From the NCBI GenBank assembly GCA_024695285.1, contig JAILIM010000060.1, positions 1 through 64,000 of the forward strand: a stretch of 64,000 bases of DNA, given 5' to 3'. The position numbers and the translations under genes are program-made. Each line of letters opens with the position of its first letter. Within the stretch, counting starts at the first letter, position 1. Shown piece after piece: positions 52,935-62,278 of the stretch. The notes beneath the pieces are model-generated. The model searched no databases. It worked only from the letters and a program-made list of their open reading frames with translations, and was not told the origin of the DNA. Source of the DNA: Bacteroidales bacterium. GTDB taxonomy: Bacteria; Bacteroidota; Bacteroidia; Bacteroidales; UBA932.

Positions 52935-53514
52935 GTCAGTTTCAGTTAATATACCGGAAATCACCGCCCTGCGCGAAAGTGTCGAATCCACCTACGGGCA
53001 GCCGCTGCAGACCCATAATGCTTTCATAGCTCTGGTCGACGCCATTGACGCTACCCTGCGTGAGCATCTGTCCGAAAGCACCCTGGAGCGCCTCTGGGGC
53101 TACTCCACACGCGAGGTCGAAGCAATCTCCCTACGCACGCTCAATGTGCTGTCGCGCTACGTCGGAGCGGAGTCATGGAAAGACTACTGCCAGCAGCTTA
53201 GAGCCTCGTCACCCATTGAGTCTGAGGAGTTTACGGGAGATTCTATCCTGACCACCCGCCTCGAGCCCGGAGCTCGCCTGCAGCTCGGCTGGCTACCGGA
53301 CCGGCTGGTGACCGTGGCCTACATCGGCCAGAACCGCTTCGTCGTGCAGGAGTCCCTGAACTCGAGTCTTCAGCCCGGCGACAGCTTCGAATGCCTCCAG
53401 CTCCAGACCGGACGGCCCCTCTACCTGGACCGCTTCCGCCGCTCCGATTCCCAGACTGAAACACGCTACGTCGCCGGAGAATCCCACGGCCTCACCTCCA
53501 TCACCCTTCTCTAG
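52933..53514 (+). CDS. Kinase-partner protein of unknown function
   Basis: 193 aa, no signal or membrane segment. Residues 25-90 are helical (HNAFIALVDAIDATLREHLS; LERLWGYSTREVEAISLRTL; VLSRYVGAESWKDYCQQL) and recall Bacteroidota proteins found beside kinases; residues 110-190 are beta-rich (LEPGARLQLGWLPDRLVTVA). Shared regulation with the divergent kinase suggests a substrate or regulator of it. DNA binding by the N-terminal part is possible but not shown. Confidence 0.65.
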   Translation: MSVSVNIPEITALRESVESTYGQPLQTHNAFIALVDAIDATLREHLSESTLERLWGYSTREVEAISLRTLNVLSRYVGAESWKDYCQQLRASSPIESEEFTGDSILTTRLEPGARLQLGWLPDRLVTVAYIGQNRFVVQESLNSSLQPGDSFECLQLQTGRPLYLDRFRRSDSQTETRYVAGESHGLTSITLL

Positions 53515-53545
53515 GCCTTACACAGAACAAGATTCACATACACAC

Positions 53546-53578
53546 AAAAAGAGGTCGACTGGATGGTCGGCCTCTTTT
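53546..53578. terminator. Bidirectional terminator between the kinase partner and infB
   Basis: AAAGAGGTCGAC pairs imperfectly with GTCGGCCTCTTT around TGGATG; T-tracts follow on both strands (TTTT at 53575-53578 on plus, five T on minus). It separates two convergent genes. Confidence 0.75.
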
Positions 53579-53624
53579 GGGAAGATAGACTTGGGAAGAT
53601 CGAATCTACGAATCCGGACAGTCC

Positions 53625-56432
53625 TTACAGTTTCCTGGCGATTTCGACAATCTGGAAGGCTTCGATGACGTCGCCTTCCTTGATGTCGTTGTAGCCGGCG
53701 ATGCTCATACCGCATTCCTTGCCGGCGGGGACTTCCTTGACGGAGTCCTTGCCGATCTGCAGGGAGCCGAGCTCGCCGGTGTAGATGACGATGCCGTCGC
53801 GGATGAGGCGGACCTTGGACTTCTGGATCATCTTGCCGTCGCGCACGATACAACCGGCGATGGTGCCCACCTTGCTGATACGGAAGATCTGCTTGACCTC
53901 GGCGGTAGCAATGACCTCTTCCTTCTTCTCAGGCTCCAGCATACCCTCGATACCATCCTTGACCTCGTTGATACAATCGTAGATGACGGAGTACAGGCGG
54001 ATTTCGATACCCTCCCGGTCTGCGCTCTTGCGGGCCTCGGGAGTAGGACGCACCTGGAAGCCCACGATCACGGCATCCGAAGCCTCGGCAAGCAGGACAT
54101 CGGATTCGGAGATAGCGCCCACGGCCTTGTGGATCACGTTGACGCGCACCTCCTCGGTGCTGAGCTTGATGAGGGAGTCGGACAGAGCTTCCACGGAGCC
54201 GTCCACGTCGCCCTTTACGATGACATTGAGTTCCTTGAAGTTGCCGATGGCGATACGGCGGCCGATCTCTTCGAGGGTCATGTGCTTCTGGGTCTTGATG
54301 CCCTGGATGCGGATGAGCTGCTCACGCTTGGCGGCGATGCTCTTGGCTTCCTTCTCGTCGGTGAGCACGTTGAACTTCTCACCTGCGGCGGGAGCGCCGC
54401 TGAGTCCGAGCACGGACACCGGAGTCGAAGGACCTGCCTCCATCACCTTCTGGCCACGCTCGTTGAACATGCTCTTGATTCTTCCGTAGAAGCTTCCGCA
54501 GAGCACGACGTCGCCCTGGTGGAGGGTGCCGTCCTGGACGAGGACAGTGGCGAGGTAGCCGCGGCCCTTGTCGAGCGAAGACTCGATCACGGCGCCGCTG
54601 GCGAGCTTGCTGGGGTTGGCCTTGAGCTCAAGCAGATCGGTCTCGAGGAGCACCTTCTCGAGGAGCTTGTCCACGTTGATGCCCTTCTTCGCCGAAATCT
54701 CCTGGCACTGGTACTTGCCTCCCCAGTCTTCGACGAGGATGTTCATTTCTGAGAGCTGGCGGCGTATCTTTTCAGGATCTGCGCCCGGCTTGTCTATCTT
54801 GTTGATGGCAAACACCATAGGCACGTTGGCAGCCTGGGCGTGGTTGATGGCCTCAATGGTCTGGGGCATCACGGCGTCGTCGGCAGCCACGATGATGATG
54901 GCAAGGTCGGTCATCTGGGCGCCTCGGGCACGCATGGCGGTGAACGCCTCGTGGCCAGGGGTATCCAGGAAGGTGATCTTGCGGCCGTCTTCCAGCTTGA
55001 CACTGTAGGCGCCGATGTGCTGGGTGATACCGCCGGCCTCGCCTGCGATGACGTTGGTCTTGCGGATGTAGTCGAGGAGCGAGGTCTTGCCGTGGTCGAC
55101 GTGTCCCATCACGGTGATGATAGGTTCGCGGGGCTTGAGGTCCTCAGGACGGTCGGGCTGCTCGTTGGAAGCGATTTCGTCGGTCAGGCCGGCGGTCACG
55201 AACTCCACCTTGTAGCCGAACTCCTCCGCCACGAGCACCAGCGTCTCTGCGTCGAGCCTCTGGTTGATGGACACCATCAGGCCCAGGCTCATGCAGGCGC
55301 CGATGACCTTCACCACGGGGGTGTTGTTCATCAGGGTCGCAAGGTCGTTGACAGTCACGAACTCGGTGACTTTCAGCACCTTCTTCTCTGCGGCGGCTTC
55401 CATGAGCTCCTCCTGGGTGCGCTGGGCGGCGGCTTCGCGCTTCTCCTTGCGGTACTTGGCGCCGAAGTTATTCTTCTTGCCCTCGTTCATCCTGGCGTAG
55501 GTCTCCTTGACCTGCTTCTGGATCTCTTTCTGCATCTCTTCCTGCTCGGCCTCGGTCAAAGCGGGTTTCAGGCGGTCACGGTCTCGCTTGCGCTTGCCCT
55601 GTCCGGGAGCGGGCTGGGCGGGAGCATTCTTGGGCTTGTCCTTCTTGGCGGCGGGACGGTCGATGGCGGCACCGGCCTTGGCCACATCCACCTTGCGGGC
55701 ACCTTTGCTGATGCGCTCACGCTTGGCCGGCTTGCGGTCGAACTGGCTGAGGTCAACCTTGCCCACAACCTTGAACGGAGAGGCGTCTGGAGCAGCGGCG
55801 GCCTCGGGCTCGGCAGGCTTCTCAGCCTCCTCGGGCTTCTCCGTGACCTCCGGCTCTGCGGGCTTCTCAGGCTCAGCAGGCTGTTCGGGCTCGGCAGGCT
55901 TCTCAGGCTCCGCCGGTTTCTCCGGTTCTGCGGGCTTCGCAGGCTTGGCGGGCTTTTCAGGCTCGGCAGGCTTCTCAGGTTCTGCGTGCTTCTCAGGCTC
56001 GACAGGCTTCTCAGGCTCCGCCGGTTTCTCCGGTTCTGCTGGCTTCTCGGGCTCGGCCGGCTTTTCAGGCTCGGCTGGCTTCTCCGGTTCCGCGGGCTTC
56101 TCCGGCTCCTCGGCCTTGGAGGACTTGCGGGTGTTGAAGAAGGTATTGGACTTGATGGTCAGTTCCTCTTCCTCCTCTTCCTCTTCTGCCTTAGAAAGCT
56201 TCTTGTTGGTCTTTTCAAGGATTTCCTTGACCTTAATATCGACCAGAGCGGCCTGCTCAAGGGCTTCCTTGTCTTTCCCGAATTGCTTCTGGAGTTCGGG
56301 GAGATACTCGTCCGACACCTTGGCATTCGGGTTCTCCTCAATCTCGAGACCCTTTTTGCGGAGGAACTCCACAAGGTCGCTGAGACCGATGTTGAACTGC
56401 TTTAAAAGTTTATTTATTCTGATTTCTGCCAT
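53625..56432 (-). CDS. infB: Translation initiation factor IF-2
   Basis: 935 aa. N-terminal IF2 helix ([20 protein letters not shown]), then a low-complexity hexapeptide region at about residues 107-215, a basic linker, and the GTPase core: [15 protein letters not shown] (G1), [10 protein letters not shown] (switch I), [15 protein letters not shown] (G3) and NKIDKPGAD (G4). Domains II-IV follow to the C-terminus ([20 protein letters not shown]). Brings initiator tRNA to the 30S subunit. Its ATG overlaps the nusA stop by one base. Confidence 0.97.
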   Translation of the reverse strand: MAEIRINKLLKQFNIGLSDLVEFLRKKGLEIEENPNAKVSDEYLPELQKQFGKDKEALEQAALVDIKVKEILEKTNKKLSKAEEEEEEEELTIKSNTFFNTRKSSKAEEPEKPAEPEKPAEPEKPAEPEKPAEPEKPAEPEKPVEPEKHAEPEKPAEPEKPAKPAKPAEPEKPAEPEKPAEPEQPAEPEKPAEPEVTEKPEEAEKPAEPEAAAAPDASPFKVVGKVDLSQFDRKPAKRERISKGARKVDVAKAGAAIDRPAAKKDKPKNAPAQPAPGQGKRKRDRDRLKPALTEAEQEEMQKEIQKQVKETYARMNEGKKNNFGAKYRKEKREAAAQRTQEELMEAAAEKKVLKVTEFVTVNDLATLMNNTPVVKVIGACMSLGLMVSINQRLDAETLVLVAEEFGYKVEFVTAGLTDEIASNEQPDRPEDLKPREPIITVMGHVDHGKTSLLDYIRKTNVIAGEAGGITQHIGAYSVKLEDGRKITFLDTPGHEAFTAMRARGAQMTDLAIIIVAADDAVMPQTIEAINHAQAANVPMVFAINKIDKPGADPEKIRRQLSEMNILVEDWGGKYQCQEISAKKGINVDKLLEKVLLETDLLELKANPSKLASGAVIESSLDKGRGYLATVLVQDGTLHQGDVVLCGSFYGRIKSMFNERGQKVMEAGPSTPVSVLGLSGAPAAGEKFNVLTDEKEAKSIAAKREQLIRIQGIKTQKHMTLEEIGRRIAIGNFKELNVIVKGDVDGSVEALSDSLIKLSTEEVRVNVIHKAVGAISESDVLLAEASDAVIVGFQVRPTPEARKSADREGIEIRLYSVIYDCINEVKDGIEGMLEPEKKEEVIATAEVKQIFRISKVGTIAGCIVRDGKMIQKSKVRLIRDGIVIYTGELGSLQIGKDSVKEVPAGKECGMSIAGYNDIKEGDVIEAFQIVEIARKL
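55800..56115 (-). repeat. infB: 18-bp tandem repeat coding for EKPAEP in IF-2
   Basis: About seventeen units of a hexapeptide, mostly EKPAEP with variants [18 protein letters not shown] and EQPAEP. Synonymous differences between units show it is not a very recent expansion throughout. It lies in the disordered N-terminal linker of IF-2, where length varies among bacteria. Confidence 0.88.
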
Positions 56433-57700
56433 TAGTCTTCAAATTCTGCTTTAAGTATCCGGACAACGTCCTCGACAGTCTCGTCGTCGAGGTCGGCGCG
56501 CTTGGCGATGTCTTCAGGGTCGATGGCGAGCACGCTCTTGGCGGTGTCGCAGCCGATGCCCTTGAGTTTGTCGATTACCCAGCCGTCGATTTCGTTGGCG
56601 AAGTCGTCGAGCAGCACGTCTTCCTCCTCCTCGTCGAACTCGGACTTGGAAAGCTCCCTCCAGACTTCAATCTCACGGCCGATGAGCTTGCCGGCGAGCA
56701 GGACGTTGACGCCGTTGCGGCCGATACCCTTCTTGACCTCGTCGGGAAGCATGTACACCTTGACCTTGTCTTCGGGACTCTGGCCCATGTCGATGCTGGA
56801 CACCATACCGGGAGCGAGGGCCCTCTGGATGAGGAGGCTGGGATTGTTGGACCAGGGGATGACGTCGATGTTCTCGTTGCGCAGCTCACGGACGATGCCG
56901 AGGATACGGCTGCCCTTGACACCGATGCAGGCGCCGATGGGATCGACGCGGTCGTCGTAGGACTCCACGGCAACCTTGGCGCGGTCGCCGGGCACGCGGA
57001 CCACCTTCTTGATGGTGATGAGGCCGTCAGCGATTTCAGGGACTTCCTGCTCGAAAAGCCTCTCGAGGAAGTCGTCGCTGACTCGGCTCAGGGTGATATA
57101 AGGAGTAGTGTTGTTGCGCATCTCCACGCTCTTGATGATGGCGCGCACCGACTCGCTCTTCTTGAAGCGCTCGCCGGGAATCTGCTCTGCCTTGGGGATG
57201 TGGAGTTCGTTTCCGTCCTCGTCGAGGATGAGGACCTCTTTGCTCCAGGTCTGGTAGACCTCGCCCACGAAGAGCTCACCGACTTTCTCGGAGTACTTCT
57301 TGTAGACGTTGGCCTTCTCTATGTCCATGATGCGGCCCTGCAGGTTCTGGCGTATGTTGAGGATACCGCGGCGCCCGAAGGATGAGAGGGGGAAGAGCTT
57401 GGCGTAGGAGTCGCCGATCTCATAGTCGTCGTCGCCGGTGATTTCCTGCACCTGCTCGAGGGTCATTTCCGCATTGGGGTTTTCCACCTCCTCGACGATT
57501 TCGAAGTTCTGGTAGATTTCGCAGGTTCCCTTGTCGACGTTCACGATCACGTCGAAGTTGTCGGAGCTGCCGAATGTCTTGGCGATCTGGGTCAGGAACA
57601 CGTCCTTGAGCACGCCCATCATCACCGAACGGTCGATGTTCTTCTCCTCCTTGAAGTCCTTGAAGGCGTCAATGAGGGTGATTACTTTTTCTTTTTCCAT
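56432..57700 (-). CDS. nusA: Transcription termination/antitermination factor NusA
   Basis: 422 aa. N-terminal RNA-polymerase-binding domain to about residue 130, S1 domain ([20 protein letters not shown]), then two KH domains ([40 protein letters not shown]). A short C-terminal helical region ends [19 protein letters not shown]. Length fits Bacteroidota NusA without the E. coli C-terminal repeats. Coupled by one-base overlaps to rimP and infB. Confidence 0.96.
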   Translation of the reverse strand: MEKEKVITLIDAFKDFKEEKNIDRSVMMGVLKDVFLTQIAKTFGSSDNFDVIVNVDKGTCEIYQNFEIVEEVENPNAEMTLEQVQEITGDDDYEIGDSYAKLFPLSSFGRRGILNIRQNLQGRIMDIEKANVYKKYSEKVGELFVGEVYQTWSKEVLILDEDGNELHIPKAEQIPGERFKKSESVRAIIKSVEMRNNTTPYITLSRVSDDFLERLFEQEVPEIADGLITIKKVVRVPGDRAKVAVESYDDRVDPIGACIGVKGSRILGIVRELRNENIDVIPWSNNPSLLIQRALAPGMVSSIDMGQSPEDKVKVYMLPDEVKKGIGRNGVNVLLAGKLIGREIEVWRELSKSEFDEEEEDVLLDDFANEIDGWVIDKLKGIGCDTAKSVLAIDPEDIAKRADLDDETVEDVVRILKAEFED

Positions 57701-57972
57701 TATTCTTGTATAGTTTTCAATATTTCATCTGCTTCTTCCGCGCCTATGCCGAGAGACGTGACGGTCAGGGCGTAATCCTCGATGTTGCGGTCGAATGCGG
57801 CGAGGACTGCCCTGTGGACATACTCACAGTCAGCGAGCTCCACGGGGGCGGACTCCTTGTCGAGGGTCACTTCGAACACATTGTCGTCGTCATTGAAATC
57901 GATGGCGACCACGGTGCAGCCGCGCTCCTGCGCAGCCTTCAGCACCACTTCTTCAAATTCGTTCTTCTGCAT
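57700..57972 (-). CDS. rimP: Short RimP-like ribosome maturation factor
   Basis: 90 aa from ATG 57972 (MQKNEFEEVVLKAAQERGC); the longer frame upstream crosses the promoter. It covers the RimP N-terminal domain (VVAIDFNDDDNVFEVTLDKE; DCEYVHRAVLAAFDRNIEDY; LTVTSLGIGAEEADEI) and then stops. Typical RimP is about 150 aa with a C-terminal SH3-like domain, which is missing here. Position before nusA-infB is the conserved one. RimP assists 30S maturation; whether the one-domain form works is unknown. Confidence 0.85.
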   Translation of the reverse strand: MQKNEFEEVVLKAAQERGCTVVAIDFNDDDNVFEVTLDKESAPVELADCEYVHRAVLAAFDRNIEDYALTVTSLGIGAEEADEILKTIQE

Positions 57973-58028
57973 ACGGTTTCGGATAATAAAAAATAGAAGC
58001 CCTGCGGCCTCTATCTTCAACACGGACG

Positions 58029-58060
58029 CAAAGATAGTAATAAAATCGTAAAACACCAAA
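58029..58060 (-). promoter_or_regulatory. Promoter of the rimP-nusA-infB operon
   Basis: On the minus strand TTTG (58060-58057), exact 20-bp spacer, TATCTTTG (58036-58029). The rimP ATG is 56 bp downstream. Confidence 0.85.
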
Positions 58061-58068
58061 CTAAATGC

Positions 58069-58076
58069 TATCTTTG
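58069..58076 (+). promoter_or_regulatory. -7 box of pnuC
   Basis: TATCTTTG fits TAnnTTTG and is only 4 bp before the GTG start. No good -33 box is present, perhaps because the space is shared with the rimP promoter. Confidence 0.5.
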
Positions 58077-58080
58077 CAAG

Positions 58081-58833
58081 GTGGACAACAAGAGATTCAA
58101 TCAATACTTTTCGGTGTTCATTATGGTCGGAATGACCGTGGTGACGATTCTGGCGACGGCCCTGAAGTTCGGACCTGCTGATTCACACGCGCGCTGGCTG
58201 CTCCTGTTCGCAGCCTTCGGATCACTTATGGGGGTGGCTGCGACGGTGGCATCCGCGAACGGCAAGATCATCACTTTCCTGTTCGGACTGCTGGATGTCA
58301 GCATCTACGGGGCTATGTGCCTGCTGAACTGGAAGAACGGCAGTTCGGGACTTGGCAACGCCGTGCTGCACTTTGTGTATTTCGTGCCTATGCAGTTCGT
58401 GGGGTTCTTCCAGTGGAAGAGGCGCGGCAGCGACAAGGAAGGCAGCGTCAAGGCCAGGCGGCTCACCTGGAAGCAGCGGCTGCTGGCGGCCGGAGTTTTC
58501 CTCGCCGGCTCCGTCGTCGCCTACATGATCATCGCCCGTTTCGACAAGTCCGCGGCCGACACCTTCATCAAGACCGCCGTCGTCCTCGACGTGCTGCCGC
58601 TGCTCTGCAACATCATCGGCCAGTTCCTCATGAGCACGGCCTACATGGAGCAGTGGATCTTCTGGATCGGCGTCAACATCTTCTCCATCGCCATGTGGAG
58701 CGTCACGCTCAAACAGGACCCCACCTCCTCCTACGCCCTCATCTACATCGTCAAGTATTCCTTCTACCTCCTCAACTCCCTCAACGGCCTCCGCAACTGG
58801 CTGATCCTCAGCAAAGATACGCCGAAGGAGTAG
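58081..58833 (+). CDS. pnuC: PnuC-like nicotinamide riboside transporter
   Basis: 250 aa with about seven hydrophobic segments. GTG start directly behind a -7 box. PnuC features: FGSLMGVAATVASANGKIIT near residue 45, NAVLHFVYFVPMQFVGFFQW (the conserved aromatic-rich segment) and WIFWIGVNIFSIAMWSV near the end. Facilitates entry of nicotinamide riboside or a related vitamin; thiamine-type relatives exist, so substrate is uncertain. No NadR or thiamine gene is adjacent. Confidence 0.85.
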   Translation: MDNKRFNQYFSVFIMVGMTVVTILATALKFGPADSHARWLLLFAAFGSLMGVAATVASANGKIITFLFGLLDVSIYGAMCLLNWKNGSSGLGNAVLHFVYFVPMQFVGFFQWKRRGSDKEGSVKARRLTWKQRLLAAGVFLAGSVVAYMIIARFDKSAADTFIKTAVVLDVLPLLCNIIGQFLMSTAYMEQWIFWIGVNIFSIAMWSVTLKQDPTSSYALIYIVKYSFYLLNSLNGLRNWLILSKDTPKE

Positions 58834-58837
58834 TTAC

Positions 58838-58928
58838 ACCTCAAACCCTTCGCTGCTACGCAGCTCGTCCCTCCCACTTCGTGGGCCCCTCCCATTCAAG
58901 TGGCCATGGGCGGCCACTGGTTTGAGGT
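58838..58928. repeat. Cloverleaf-like repeat with outer stem and three hairpins
   Basis: Outer arms ACCTCAAACC (58838-58847) and GGTTTGAGGT (58919-58928). Inside: GCTGC-TAC-GCAGC (58852-58864), CCCAC-TTC-GTGGG (58873-58885) and AGTGGCC-ATGGGC-GGCCACT (58899-58918). All stems are perfect. It lies between convergent genes. The 13-mer GCTGCTACGCAGC recurs at 9253-9265 in GC-rich repeat copy 1. It is not a tRNA: the loops are wrong and no T-arm consensus is present. Confidence 0.8.
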
Positions 58929-58954
58929 TGCAACCACTCCTCCGGCTAAGACAG

Positions 58955-59536
58955 CTAAAGAAACGACAACGACTCGGGACCTTCGTTGAAAAGGAGGTCC
59001 ATGACGGAGAGGTTGGGGACGAAGCCGAAGCGGTCGCGGAAGACCTGCCAGTAGGGACGGCCCACATAGGCGGAAGGCTTCTTGGGGTCGATGGAGTTAC
59101 GGAAATCGTCTTCGAGGTCACGGACGAAATCTGTGGTCGGAACAATCTGCGGCGCGATACCGATCTTGCGGCAGAAGAAGCCGATAATATCCATATTCAT
59201 GTCCCACAGCCGCTCCCGCCGCCTCCCAAGCAGCTCATAAAGCTCGTCCCGGTAATACTCGAAAAAAGGAGAGCTGTAATACGCCGTATCTATCGCATAC
59301 TCATTCTGCCGCAGCCAGGGCGTGCTCCAGTCCACACGTATGTCGCGGATAAGCCGCGTCCCGTCGTGCAGCACCGGAACCCTCAGGTCCATCGGACCGC
59401 CCTCGGTCAGTATGCGGCAGCGGTTGCGCCAGGTCTGCTTGCGGTAACTCTCACACGCCTCAATATAAACCGTCGAGTTCCCCGCCAGAAGGGCGAAGAA
59501 CTCAACAGGAGGAAACCAGGCAGTGGACAGGACCAC
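58955..59536 (-). CDS. WbqC-like family protein
   Basis: 193 aa. WbqC signature: LSTAWFPPVEFFALLAGNST at the start, ACESYRKQTWRNRCRILTEG, then RLIRDIRVDWSTPW and YYSSPFFEYYRDEL. WbqC-like proteins are linked to surface polysaccharide synthesis and may act as N-acyl or formyl-type transferases, but the reaction is not established. Stop and start overlap with lpxA by one base, so it belongs to the lipid A gene run. Confidence 0.85.
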   Translation of the reverse strand: MVLSTAWFPPVEFFALLAGNSTVYIEACESYRKQTWRNRCRILTEGGPMDLRVPVLHDGTRLIRDIRVDWSTPWLRQNEYAIDTAYYSSPFFEYYRDELYELLGRRRERLWDMNMDIIGFFCRKIGIAPQIVPTTDFVRDLEDDFRNSIDPKKPSAYVGRPYWQVFRDRFGFVPNLSVMDLLFNEGPESLSFL

Positions 59537-60348
59537 TACTCAATTGCGCCTTTCTCGCGGGCGTCGCCGGCACGCACGATGCCGCGCTTCGAGCCGCGGA
59601 TAAAGTCCAGGATCACATCCCGCTCCTCAGACGGCGGAAAGCCCTCCTCCACCCTTGCGATGGCGTCGGAGAAGTTGTAGCCCTGATAATAGAGCACGTC
59701 GTAAATATCCTTGATAGTGCGGATTACGTCCGAATCAAAGCCCCTGCGGCGCAGGCCGACAATGTTCACGCCGGCATAGCATATGGGCACGCGTCCGCAA
59801 ATGGAATACGGCGGGATGTCCTTGTTGACCGCAGTGCCGCCGCCAACCATGGCGTGGGTGCCTATCTTGGTGAACTGGTGCACCTTGGTGCCGCCGCCAA
59901 TGATGGCCCAGTCATCCACGTCCGTCTCGCCTGCAATGCCCACGTAGCTGACAAGGATGCAGTGGCTGCCGACGCAGCAGTCGTGGGCAACGTGGACGTA
60001 GGACATTATCAGCGTGTCGCTGCCCACCTTGGTCACGCCCTTGCCGCTGGCGCGCGTGCCGCGGTTGATGGTGGCGCACTCGCGTATGTTCACGCGGTCG
60101 CCTATCTCCACGTATGTAACCTCACCGTCGAACTTCAGGTCCTGGGGTATGGCGCCCACGACCGCCCCCGGGAAGACGTTGCAGTCGCGGCCGATCTTCA
60201 CATAGGAGAAAATGGTGGCGTGCGGGAGGATTTTTGTGCCTTCCCCAATCTCCACGTTGTCGTCGATAAAGGCGTAAGGGCCGACTTCAACGGAATCGGC
60301 GAGCTTGGCGCCGGGATGCACGGTTGCAAGAGGATGAATGATAGCCAT
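59536..60348 (-). CDS. lpxA: Acyl-ACP--UDP-N-acetylglucosamine O-acyltransferase
   Basis: 270 aa. Left-handed beta-helix of hexapeptide repeats (IHPLATVHPGAKLADSVEVG onward), catalytic His in VHVAHDCCVGSHC, and the C-terminal helical part (GLRRRGFDSDVIRTIKDIYD). First step of lipid A synthesis: 3-O-acylation of UDP-GlcNAc. Two bases separate it from lpxC. Confidence 0.96.
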   Translation of the reverse strand: MAIIHPLATVHPGAKLADSVEVGPYAFIDDNVEIGEGTKILPHATIFSYVKIGRDCNVFPGAVVGAIPQDLKFDGEVTYVEIGDRVNIRECATINRGTRASGKGVTKVGSDTLIMSYVHVAHDCCVGSHCILVSYVGIAGETDVDDWAIIGGGTKVHQFTKIGTHAMVGGGTAVNKDIPPYSICGRVPICYAGVNIVGLRRRGFDSDVIRTIKDIYDVLYYQGYNFSDAIARVEEGFPPSEERDVILDFIRGSKRGIVRAGDAREKGAIE

Positions 60349-60350
60349 AT

Positions 60351-61250
60351 CTATAGTTGCTTGAATACTTCTTTTGCCGCTGTCGTGTTAAGGGCGTGGC
60401 CGGGCTTGTAGGCCTCCACGCGCGCCTTCAGGAAGCCTCCGCAGAGGCGCAGGTCACCGATGATGTCGAGCAGCTTGTGGCGGCCGCACTCATCGGGGAA
60501 ACGCAGGGTCAGGTTGCTGAGGTAGCCCTCCGGCGTCACGTCCAGGAGCGGCTGCCCGAGCATCTTCGACATAATCTTCAGGCGCATGCGCGAAACCGGC
60601 TTGTCCACGATCACGATGGCGTTTTCAACGTCGCCTCCGCGCGCCAGCCCCAGAAGCAGCATGGGCCAGATTTCACGAAGGAAACAGAACGTGCGGCACG
60701 GAGCCACCTGGGAAGCATAATCCACTCCGCTGCCGTAGCTCACGGTCTGCCGTCCTACGGCCTTCGCAGCGAAATCTATGGTCACCTCATAGGAAGGCTC
60801 ATCTGCGGGCGTGATCCTGATCCAGGCCCCGTTTCGCTCGTTGCGCACGAGGACTTCCCTCTTGATTTCCACCCACTTGCGGGGAGCGCTCTGCTCCAGC
60901 AGTCCGTCGGGGGGAATCGCCTCGATGTACGGGGCCGCACTGCCGTCGAGGATGGGCATTTCGGGGCCCTCCAGCTCGATGTAGGCGTTGTCAACACCAA
61001 GTCCGGTCAGGGCCGAAAGCACGTGTTCCACCGTGCCGGCCTTCGCCGCACCGCAGGCAAGCAGCGTGCTCCTGCGGGTGCTGGACACGCTGGAAGCCAC
61101 CGCCGGGATTTCCGCGCCGCCGAGGTCTGTGCGTATGAAAACGATGCCGGTATCCACAGGAGCGGGCTTCAGGCTGGCCCTGGCAGGCTTTCCGGTGTGG
61201 AGACCCTTACCTTCGAAACTGTATGTCGATTTCAGTGTTCGCTGATTCAT
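60351..61250 (-). CDS. lpxC: UDP-3-O-acyl-N-acetylglucosamine deacetylase
   Basis: 299 aa, LpxC only. Zinc and active-site residues: TVEHVLSALTGLGVDNAYIE (His ligand), then HKLLDIIGDL (His and Asp ligands), and the general-base His in PGHALNTT near the C-terminus. The Glu of the EH motif pair is retained. In many Bacteroidota LpxC is fused to FabZ (about 460 aa); here there is no such C-terminal dehydratase. It has its own promoter. Confidence 0.95.
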   Translation of the reverse strand: MNQRTLKSTYSFEGKGLHTGKPARASLKPAPVDTGIVFIRTDLGGAEIPAVASSVSSTRRSTLLACGAAKAGTVEHVLSALTGLGVDNAYIELEGPEMPILDGSAAPYIEAIPPDGLLEQSAPRKWVEIKREVLVRNERNGAWIRITPADEPSYEVTIDFAAKAVGRQTVSYGSGVDYASQVAPCRTFCFLREIWPMLLLGLARGGDVENAIVIVDKPVSRMRLKIMSKMLGQPLLDVTPEGYLSNLTLRFPDECGRHKLLDIIGDLRLCGGFLKARVEAYKPGHALNTTAAKEVFKQL

Positions 61251-61258
61251 AAAGTCTA

Positions 61259-61290
61259 CAAAGATAAGGATTATTTAATCGGGAATCAAA
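61259..61290 (-). promoter_or_regulatory. Promoter of lpxC-lpxA-wbqC
   Basis: On the minus strand TTTG (61290-61287), exact 20-bp spacer, TATCTTTG (61266-61259). The ATG is 8 bp beyond the -7 box. It lies directly after the lpxD stop. Confidence 0.85.
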
Positions 61291-62277
61291 TCAATCGTCT
61301 GCCGACTGCTTGAACTTGGCGTATGCCTTAAGGTAGGTCTGGTGGTCGATTCCGGGGTTGCCGTACAAGGTTTGCCCGCTCTTCCGCACATTGCCTATTA
61401 CGGAGGTCTTCGCGCAGACTGTCGTGAACGGGGCTATGGTGATATGCCCGACCACGCCCACCTGGCCGCCGAAGATACAGCCTTCACCGATCTTCGTGGA
61501 GCCGGCCACGCCGCACTGGGCGGCCATGGCAGTGTTCTTCCCCACCGTCACGTTGTGGGCTATCTGGCACAGGTTGTCGATACGCACGCCGTCTTCAATG
61601 ACGGTAGATTCCATCGGAGCACGGTCAATAGTGGTGTTGGAACCTATCTCCACGTCGTTGCCAATAATCACGTTGCCGACGTGCTCAATCTTCTGCCAGC
61701 TGCCGTCCGGCTGCTTCGAGTTGCCGAATCCGTCGTCTCCGATGATGCATCCGGCATGCAGTATCACGCGGTCTCCGATAACCATTCCGGGGAAAATGTG
61801 CACCCCGGGATAGATTATGCAGTTCCGGCCGATGGTCGTGCCTTCGCCTATCGTCACATTGTCGTGGATCTGCGTGCACTCACCGATACGGCAGCCTTTG
61901 CCTATGGTCACGAAGTCACCCACCCAAACACGGCTGCCCAGCTTTGCGCTGCATGCAATACGGCAGCGGCCACGATGCCGGCGGAAAGACTTCTTGCGGT
62001 CGGCGACCACTTTCAGCAACTGTGCGAGCGCGAAATAAGCATCCGGGACGCGCACGAGCGTCGGCGCTACCGGCTGCTTAGGCTCAAAATCAGAATTCAC
62101 CAGCAAGACCGAAGCCTTGCTGGTGTAGACATATTGTTCGTATTTTGGATTGGCAAAGAAGCATAACTGCCCCGGTTTGCCGTGTTCGATCTTAGCGAAA
62201 CTTTTGACTGTGGCCTGGGGATCGCCCTCGACTGTACCGCCGAGGGCGGCCGCCAATTCTTTTGCCGTCATCTCCAT
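61291..62277 (-). CDS. lpxD: UDP-3-O-acylglucosamine N-acyltransferase
   Basis: 328 aa. N-terminal LpxD domain (MTAKELAAALGGTVEGDPQA; YVYTSKASVLLVNSDF), then a hexapeptide-repeat beta-helix with the catalytic His region (HAGCIIGDDGFGNSKQPDGS; WQKIEHVGNVIIG). N-acylates the deacetylated UDP-sugar after LpxC. The window order lpxD, lpxC, lpxA, wbqC-like in transcription keeps the pathway together. One base after the porin gene. Confidence 0.96.
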   Translation of the reverse strand: MEMTAKELAAALGGTVEGDPQATVKSFAKIEHGKPGQLCFFANPKYEQYVYTSKASVLLVNSDFEPKQPVAPTLVRVPDAYFALAQLLKVVADRKKSFRRHRGRCRIACSAKLGSRVWVGDFVTIGKGCRIGECTQIHDNVTIGEGTTIGRNCIIYPGVHIFPGMVIGDRVILHAGCIIGDDGFGNSKQPDGSWQKIEHVGNVIIGNDVEIGSNTTIDRAPMESTVIEDGVRIDNLCQIAHNVTVGKNTAMAAQCGVAGSTKIGEGCIFGGQVGVVGHITIAPFTTVCAKTSVIGNVRKSGQTLYGNPGIDHQTYLKAYAKFKQSADD

Positions 62278-62278
62278 A

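Noticed and set aside
54840..56405. Plus-strand open frame of about 520 codons opposite infB
   Set aside because: It mirrors IF-2, including a Leu/Arg-rich repeat that is simply the complement of the EKPAEP repeat.
57973..58104. Longer RimP N-terminus
   Set aside because: The 44 extra codons are hydrophobic, unlike RimP, and cover the promoter at 58029-58060.
58838..58928. tRNA gene
   Set aside because: Cloverleaf shape only; arms have 3-6 base loops, there is no GTTCGA T-loop and no anticodon-like 7-base loop.
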